A stretch of DNA of 64,000 nt. Origin: Kuafuiihalomonas sp039024635 (GTDB taxonomy: Bacteria; Myxococcota; Kuafuiibacteriia; Kuafuiibacteriales; Kuafuiibacteriaceae). The stretch is from NCBI GenBank assembly GCA_039024635.1, contig JBCCQA010000022.1, positions 1-64,000 of the forward strand, in the 5' to 3' direction. The notes under the pieces are model-generated. The model was not told the DNA's origin and did no database searches. It worked only from the letters and a program-made list of their open reading frames with translations. Of this stretch, positions 60,801 through 64,000 are shown piece after piece; the stretch's first letter is position 1, and each line of letters starts with the position of its first letter. The position numbers and the translations under genes are program-made.

Positions 60801-62081
60801 CGTCGTCTGTCCATGGAGGCTGAGGCCCGGGACGCGCGGCGCCAGGTCGAAGAGCTGTCGACGGCGCTCTCCGAGGCCCAAGGGGAGGTGGCTGTGCAGG
60901 CCAAGGCCTTCCAGGCTGCTCGCTCCGAGGCCCGCGCCGCCGACGCTGAGCTGAGCACCGCGGTCGCTGCCTTGGAGGAGTCCCAGGCTGGGCTGGCCGA
61001 GCGCAGCGGCGAAGTCGAGCGCCTGAATCGGCGGATTCAGGGACTGGATGCCGATCTGGTCGAGGCCGAGCGAACGGCGGCGGAAGAGAAGCACGGACGA
61101 GAAGAGCTGTCGCGAGCGCTGGAGGCGGAGGTCCAGCGCTCCCGAGATCTCGAAGCTTCCCGAGGGGGAGAGCGCCTGGCGAAGACGCTTAAGGATCTTG
61201 GCGAGGCCAAGCAGCGCTTGGAGAGCCTGGGGCGAGACGTTCAAAGCCTGAAGAGCGAGGAGGAAAAGCTGCGGATACGTGCGGAGCGGGCCGAGTCCGA
61301 TTTGGCGCGAGCGGAAGCGGAGAGCACCAAGCTCACGGCCGACCTGAAGAGCCTAGGCCAAGATGAGGCAACGTCCCGGGCTCGGCTCGAAGGGCTCGGT
61401 CGAGAGCTGCAGGCGGCCAAGGCCGGCCAGGCCCAAGCCGAGGCCCAATCGCGACGGCGCGTCGACGAGCTGGAGGCTCAGATCGATCGAATCTTGGCCG
61501 AGAAAGATGAGCTCGTCTCTGCCCTGGAACGGGAGAAAGTGCGGACCCAGCAGCTGGCCCACGAGGAGGAAGAGCAGCGTCGGCAGAGCCTGGAGCTCGC
61601 GCGCCGTTTGGAGCGGGCGGAGCGCGGTCGACCCGAGGACCCCCTCAGCCTGGACGCCGTCAAGGAGTCAGCCGATCTACAGCGTCAGCTGGACGAGACC
61701 CGAGGAGAGTTGGGCCGTCGACTCACCGAGCTCAAGACCACACGTCGAGCTTTGGAGACCGAGAAGGACCGGCGGGAGCAGGCAGAGCAACGCCTCTCGC
61801 AGGCCGACCGGCCTTCGGCCGCGGGGCCGCCTCAAGGCGTGCGGAGGGCCATCGAGCTTCGAGACCAAGAGATAGGCCGCCTGCGCTCCGAGCTCGAGGC
61901 TCTGGGGTCGGAGCGAGATCGACTTCGGGCCGGGATTCAGGACTCGGAGGGAGAGCAGGTGCGGCTCGAGCGTCGAGTCGCCCAACTCGAGGCGAGCCTC
62001 GATGATCACCAGCGTCGCGTCGAGCAGCTGCGCCGGGAGCTTCAAGACAAGACTGAACAGCTTCGGCGACTGTCCCGCTGA
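57894..62081 (+). CDS. Giant coiled-coil protein with N-terminal methyltransferase-like domain
   Basis: Starting from a GTG at 57894, about 1395 residues. Residues about 1-170 have class I SAM methyltransferase marks: RRVLEVGTRDARSLLRLLELGAS for strand 1 and loop 1, and LDFEDGRFGAVVVADLA for strand 4. After a linker, some 1150 residues are Glu/Arg/Ala/Leu-rich heptads in a near-continuous coiled coil. The coil is broken by a proline run (QQPPPPPPAPEPP, bases about 60098-60142), which may be a flexible hinge. It likely forms a long rod. Methyltransferase activity is uncertain because the SAM motif is degenerate (G-T-R-D rather than G-x-G-x-G). No in-frame ATG is near the domain start. Confidence 0.75.
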   Translation: MGALVWSEFEPRLGLLQGLLQGRRVLEVGTRDARSLLRLLELGASAVVGTNPKPAEVLNRDALPRRIDLLGMDRGRLDFEDGRFGAVVVADLAREQSASSRFIPELRRVLASEGIGLLVFEAEGGTWSGLLDDPARLSSPEALIREVRSSFPEPRFYAQTPFAGVAIRPQEEAPFSGGISLDPRREPDPPSHLIALVGRVPTEGREHTLVEVGFDQVRAQNERLKARADADRERLAGALGRVQRALSKRDATLEEIQRRLPRIRAALHDRSALPAPTVLERGGEEEAEPLRARIRDLEAELEAARSAPPSTWYGSSLEPTRWEEAPSIDERLLDRERELDTLRSELEHLRADWSEAHRRARQLEEHGIEQAATHEARIAAERLEREALAERHQALEREREALQQALDEPGHGSEAEERLSAMAESSRWEQARLQRALDEAHAEIQMLTAKNLALSEASKSSREVEQARDGDRRALELTASHLAQEVETLRARNQALREERDALARTSELLLEERDQATASIEQVQGALAELERQSEIHTQEQAQSQEALVQEQEARAALEASRAEDRAQALRREDELQVKLAATEAELEAATTRVRDLDGQVADWAGRLKATEDAQTVVRAMEVQVVEALRATSEAQQERRVVEERLQALDESRFELEQQLATALSERARAEAEAVEARNDRATRATEGLREDAELVRLRGELGRRLSQVRQLQAERDEAVAGRDVALVEAARLAQQPPPPPPAPEPPDPMLAIRMEGQARSLEAARVELDLEREARARSELAGVRLAQALDRQVEARVALEDELEAAELRALTIVAGPIKVDDGRIEDLELRVRELESELETSARRYGAWESLAQQLEAASGAREEELLALRKDIGQAFDERTRAQQARAALEHTRQELQEALERSEGERARVDTELEVTRAARAESEQRCRRAEEETTGARAALEGLRGELEEARRVVEAGQAEEESRRLSMEAEARDARRQVEELSTALSEAQGEVAVQAKAFQAARSEARAADAELSTAVAALEESQAGLAERSGEVERLNRRIQGLDADLVEAERTAAEEKHGREELSRALEAEVQRSRDLEASRGGERLAKTLKDLGEAKQRLESLGRDVQSLKSEEEKLRIRAERAESDLARAEAESTKLTADLKSLGQDEATSRARLEGLGRELQAAKAGQAQAEAQSRRRVDELEAQIDRILAEKDELVSALEREKVRTQQLAHEEEEQRRQSLELARRLERAERGRPEDPLSLDAVKESADLQRQLDETRGELGRRLTELKTTRRALETEKDRREQAEQRLSQADRPSAAGPPQGVRRAIELRDQEIGRLRSELEALGSERDRLRAGIQDSEGEQVRLERRVAQLEASLDDHQRRVEQLRRELQDKTEQLRRLSR

Positions 62082-62123
62082 TTCTTGCTGACGGTCGGGG
62101 CTCGGTTCCTGAACATCGCAGAG

Positions 62124-63026
62124 ATGCGCGTCGGGGTCGTCGGTGTAGGAGGGTTGGGAAGCCCCGCCCTCTGGAGTCTCGGGGCTCTCCGACCGAGCCT
62201 CGTGAGGATTTGGGATCCTGATCGGCTCGAGCTGGGGAACCTCCATCGCCAGATCATCTACGCAGAGGCTGATGTGGGACGCCCCAAGGCCCACCTTGCG
62301 GCCCAGTGGTTTCGGATGCGCTTCCCTGGGTCCGAAGTCGAGGCCATAGCCGAGGCCTTCGATGAGGGGGCCAGCATCGATGACCTTGAGCTCGTCTTGG
62401 ACTGCAGCGACGGCTTCGAGACGAAGCTCTTGGTCAACCGGGCTTGCGTTCGGGCTCGCGTGCCCTTCGTTTTCGCCTCTTCGTCGAGCTGGAGCGGACA
62501 GGTGTTGGGGGTTCGGCCTCGAACGACGGCCTGCGTGGCCTGCGTGTTCGGCGAGATCGCGAGGCTAGAGGCCTTTCCGACATGCGCCGAGGTTGGGGCC
62601 TTTGGTCCATTGCTTGGCCAAGTGGCTGCGCGTCAGGTTCGGGTCGGGATGGGCTTACTCGAGGAACGCGGGCCCGAGCCGCTGCACGTCTTCGACCAAG
62701 GCGAGCGCATGCCGGTGGTCGTGGAAAGACGTCCGGACTGCCCCTACTGCAGTGGGAGGGCGAGTGCCTCCGAGGCCATACCGACCCCGTCCCTCGAGGA
62801 AGCGGCCCCCAGCGTCGACCTGCGAGGCCTTCGTTGTCCGGCCACATACGTCGAGACCCGCCGACGCTTGGAGCGTTTGCCCTTGGGGGCCAGGCTGTGG
62901 ATCGTCTTCGACAGCGACGAGTCGGCCCGCACCGTTCCGCGTAGCGCCGTGGCGGCGGGGCATCGGCTGGTGTCCAGCCGAAGTGAAGGCGGCGTTCACC
63001 GCGTGCTCTTGGAGCGAGGGTCATGA
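62124..63026 (+). CDS. E1-like adenylating enzyme (ThiF/MoeB/HesA family) fused to TusA domain
   Basis: The ATG at 62124 gives 300 residues; a TTG at 62085 adds 13. The E1 part has VGVGGLG (6-12), the D-P-D-R-L-E nucleotide site (31-36), N-L-H-R-Q (39-43), G-R-P-K (52-55), the LDCSDGFETK loop (92-101), and catalytic-type Cys154 in PTCAEVGAFGP. Two Cys pairs (C137/C140 in CVAC, C206/C209 in CPYC) make a zinc site. Residues about 231-300 are a TusA-like sulfur-carrier domain with the active Cys238 in DLRGLRCP. The N-terminal R-Y-x-R-Q helix of ThiF/MoeB is absent. It probably activates a carrier C-terminus and passes sulfur to itself. Confidence 0.85.
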   Translation: MRVGVVGVGGLGSPALWSLGALRPSLVRIWDPDRLELGNLHRQIIYAEADVGRPKAHLAAQWFRMRFPGSEVEAIAEAFDEGASIDDLELVLDCSDGFETKLLVNRACVRARVPFVFASSSSWSGQVLGVRPRTTACVACVFGEIARLEAFPTCAEVGAFGPLLGQVAARQVRVGMGLLEERGPEPLHVFDQGERMPVVVERRPDCPYCSGRASASEAIPTPSLEEAAPSVDLRGLRCPATYVETRRRLERLPLGARLWIVFDSDESARTVPRSAVAAGHRLVSSRSEGGVHRVLLERGS

Positions 63027-63361
63027 GTGAGCGTCATGGACGTCAGCTCGTCCTGTCAGGTTGGACGCCGGAGCTTCAGGCAAGGCTGGCGGCCATGAAG
63101 GCGGTGGTCCCCGAGAGGTCCATTCGAAGTGAAGTGTGCGCGCTCTATCTGGTGGGCGCGGGGGTTGGGGCGCTGGCTGCCGACTCCGTCGTGGGTGAGG
63201 CTTGTCGTCGTCTCAACCCGAGGCTTCGGCTCGAAGCGCCTCCGGCCTCAGCCCCGAGTGTCGCTCTGGGCGGGGTGGAGCTTCCGCGCATAGACACGGG
63301 GGATCCGGTGGGGGATGGTGCGGCTGAGGCGGCCGCCCTGCTGGAGGCCTACCTGAAGTGA
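63023..63361 (+). CDS. Truncated E1-like protein carrying the N-terminal helix but no ATP site
   Basis: This 112-residue protein overlaps the previous stop (ATGA). It has ERHGRQLVLSGWTPELQARL near its start, which matches the R-x-x-R-Q N-terminal helix of ThiF/MoeB proteins. After a short spacer comes YLVGAGVGALAADSVV and CRRLNPRLRLE, an E1-like strand-loop and the L-N-P strand, without Arg finger, Asp-rich loop or Cys. This looks like a shortened E1 relic. It complements what the upstream E1-TusA protein lacks. It is not a ubiquitin-like carrier, since no C-terminal GG is present. Confidence 0.55.
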   Translation: MSERHGRQLVLSGWTPELQARLAAMKAVVPERSIRSEVCALYLVGAGVGALAADSVVGEACRRLNPRLRLEAPPASAPSVALGGVELPRIDTGDPVGDGAAEAAALLEAYLK

Positions 63362-63774
63362 AGGGTCTGGGCTCGCTTCCCCTTCGCCGACGGCTTTGGG
63401 CCCGACTTCGGGCCCGGCGGGTCGAGCCCATCTGGGCCGGATTGGCGGCCTCGCGTCGGGCCGACATCCAGTGCTGGGTAGAGCTACCCAACGAATCCAA
63501 GACGGCCGCCGCTTTCGACGTTCCGGCCTCCGCGCTCCTGGCTCTGGCGGAGGGCCCCCTGAGGATTCGGGCCTGGCTTCACGTCCACCCCCACGGGCAG
63601 GGGCGGCTGTCGGCCCGCGACCGGGCGAGCGCGCTGCTCGACGGTGTACCCGCCTGGCCAGGGGTAGAATGGGTGGTGCTCGGACCCGACGGCTCGGGCA
63701 CGCGGAATCTCCCCGTGGAAGCGGGATTTCAGACTCGACCCTTCACTCACTTCTGCGGGAGCGCAGAGGGATGA
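63358..63774 (+). CDS. JAMM/JAB1-motif metalloprotease
   Basis: The GTG at 63358 overlaps the previous stop and gives 138 residues. The JAMM motif is complete: H-V-H-P (75-78), six residues, then S-A-R-D (85-88), giving His75, His77, Ser85 and Asp88, with Glu46 in PNESK as the likely catalytic Glu. The fold is small and Mec-like. Bacterial JAMM proteins next to E1s remove ubiquitin-like or sulfur carriers (for example Mec+ of Mycobacterium, QbsD). The overlap with the LarE-type gene is ATGA. Confidence 0.82.
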   Translation: MKGLGSLPLRRRLWARLRARRVEPIWAGLAASRRADIQCWVELPNESKTAAAFDVPASALLALAEGPLRIRAWLHVHPHGQGRLSARDRASALLDGVPAWPGVEWVVLGPDGSGTRNLPVEAGFQTRPFTHFCGSAEG

Positions 63775-64000
63775 TCCCTTCTGGCCCCACCTCGGCCCAA
63801 AAGGAGCGGCGACTCCTTGGGTCACTGGCGCGGATTGACCGGGCGCTCGTGGCCTTTAGCGGAGGCGTGGATTCGGCCTACCTGCTCGCCGTTGCCCACG
63901 AAGCTCTCGGCGATCGGGTGAGCGCCATGACCGCCCGATCTCCCTCCCTGCCTTCGGACGAGCTCGCTGCTGCCGTCGCGTTCTGTCGTGAGCTGGGCGT
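63771..64000 (+). CDS. larE: LarE-type ATP-dependent sulfur transferase, cut by window edge
   Basis: Only about 76 residues are visible. The PP-loop RIDRALVAFSGGVDSAYLLAVAHEALG, with SGGVDS, followed by SAMTARSPSLPSDELAAAVAFCRELG, is characteristic of LarE, which donates sulfur from its own cysteine to make the nickel-pincer cofactor of lactate racemase, and of related sacrificial sulfur transferases. Whether this copy makes that cofactor or serves the E1/TusA relay is unknown. It begins with an ATGA overlap with the JAMM gene. Confidence 0.85.
   Translation, partial: MIPSGPTSAQKERRLLGSLARIDRALVAFSGGVDSAYLLAVAHEALGDRVSAMTARSPSLPSDELAAAVAFCRELG

Noticed and set aside
60264..61244. Minus-strand frames opposite the coiled coil, rich in Leu/Gly/Pro
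   Set aside because: The reverse complement of Glu/Arg/Ala heptads gives long open frames; no domain seen.
1..64000. tRNA, rRNA, CRISPR arrays, insertion sequences and prophage genes
   Set aside because: None was recognised on reading both strands; no clustered short repeats or transposase motifs.

Overview
The window comes from a GC-rich Gram-negative genome, most likely Myxococcota or a related deltaproteobacterial lineage. The clues are many secreted lipoproteins with Asp/Gly/Met-rich linkers (DMG-type repeats), a class II HMG-CoA reductase, double-HTH and orphan phosphorelay regulators, outer-membrane beta-barrels and a TonB-dependent receptor, and dense operons joined by ATGA, GTGA or TTGA overlaps. 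No rRNA, tRNA, CRISPR array, insertion sequence or prophage was seen. The assignment to a lineage is inference from style and gene content, not from a marker gene.

Layout. 1-9.1 kb: a truncated ASH/HYDIN-type lipoprotein, a GluR0-like ligand-gated potassium channel, a three-gene surface-sugar operon (FAD oxidoreductase, GT2 glycosyltransferase, polysaccharide deacetylase), a large outer-membrane barrel and a GDDxY-repeat lipoprotein. 9.1-13.4 kb: argH-lysA-dapA-dapB, translationally coupled, ending in lysine/diaminopimelate synthesis. 13.5-16.8 kb (minus strand): a lipoprotein, rsfS, an ACT-domain malic enzyme and a GbsR/MarR-type regulator. 16.9-26.7 kb: one long plus-strand run linking isoprenoid and aromatic supply to menaquinone (polyprenyl synthase, DAHP synthase, HMG-CoA reductase, menG, menF, menD, menA, menC, menE). 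Two matching inverted repeats flank its divergent control region. 26.7-38.5 kb: a double-HTH LuxR regulator, a hot-dog thioesterase (candidate MenI), ferrochelatase, glpD, HPt and REC-HTH proteins, an NRDE protein, a PEGA protein, a phosphoesterase, leucyl aminopeptidase and an unrecognised gene pair. 38.5-52.5 kb: an iron-response region with three Fur-box-like palindromes near a lipoprotein, a Calx-beta-like lipoprotein with an exact 300-residue duplication, a TonB receptor, DUF3325/DUF3649/PepSY-like membrane genes and an AlkB-type monooxygenase. 52.5-54.7 kb: cysD-cysN. 55.2-64.0 kb: a compact plus-strand operon with two amidohydrolase-like genes (the second lacking metal ligands), a methyltransferase-headed giant coiled coil, and four sulfur-transfer-type genes.

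The most novel block is 62.1-64.0 kb. It encodes an E1-like adenylating enzyme fused to a TusA domain and lacking the usual E1 N-terminal helix, a 112-residue E1-like fragment that has such a helix but no ATP site, a JAMM-motif metalloprotease, and a LarE-type PP-loop sulfur transferase running off the edge. Together they look like an undescribed sulfur or ubiquitin-like relay in which the E1 may be split over two polypeptides. CysDN lies about 8 kb upstream and could supply reduced sulfur.
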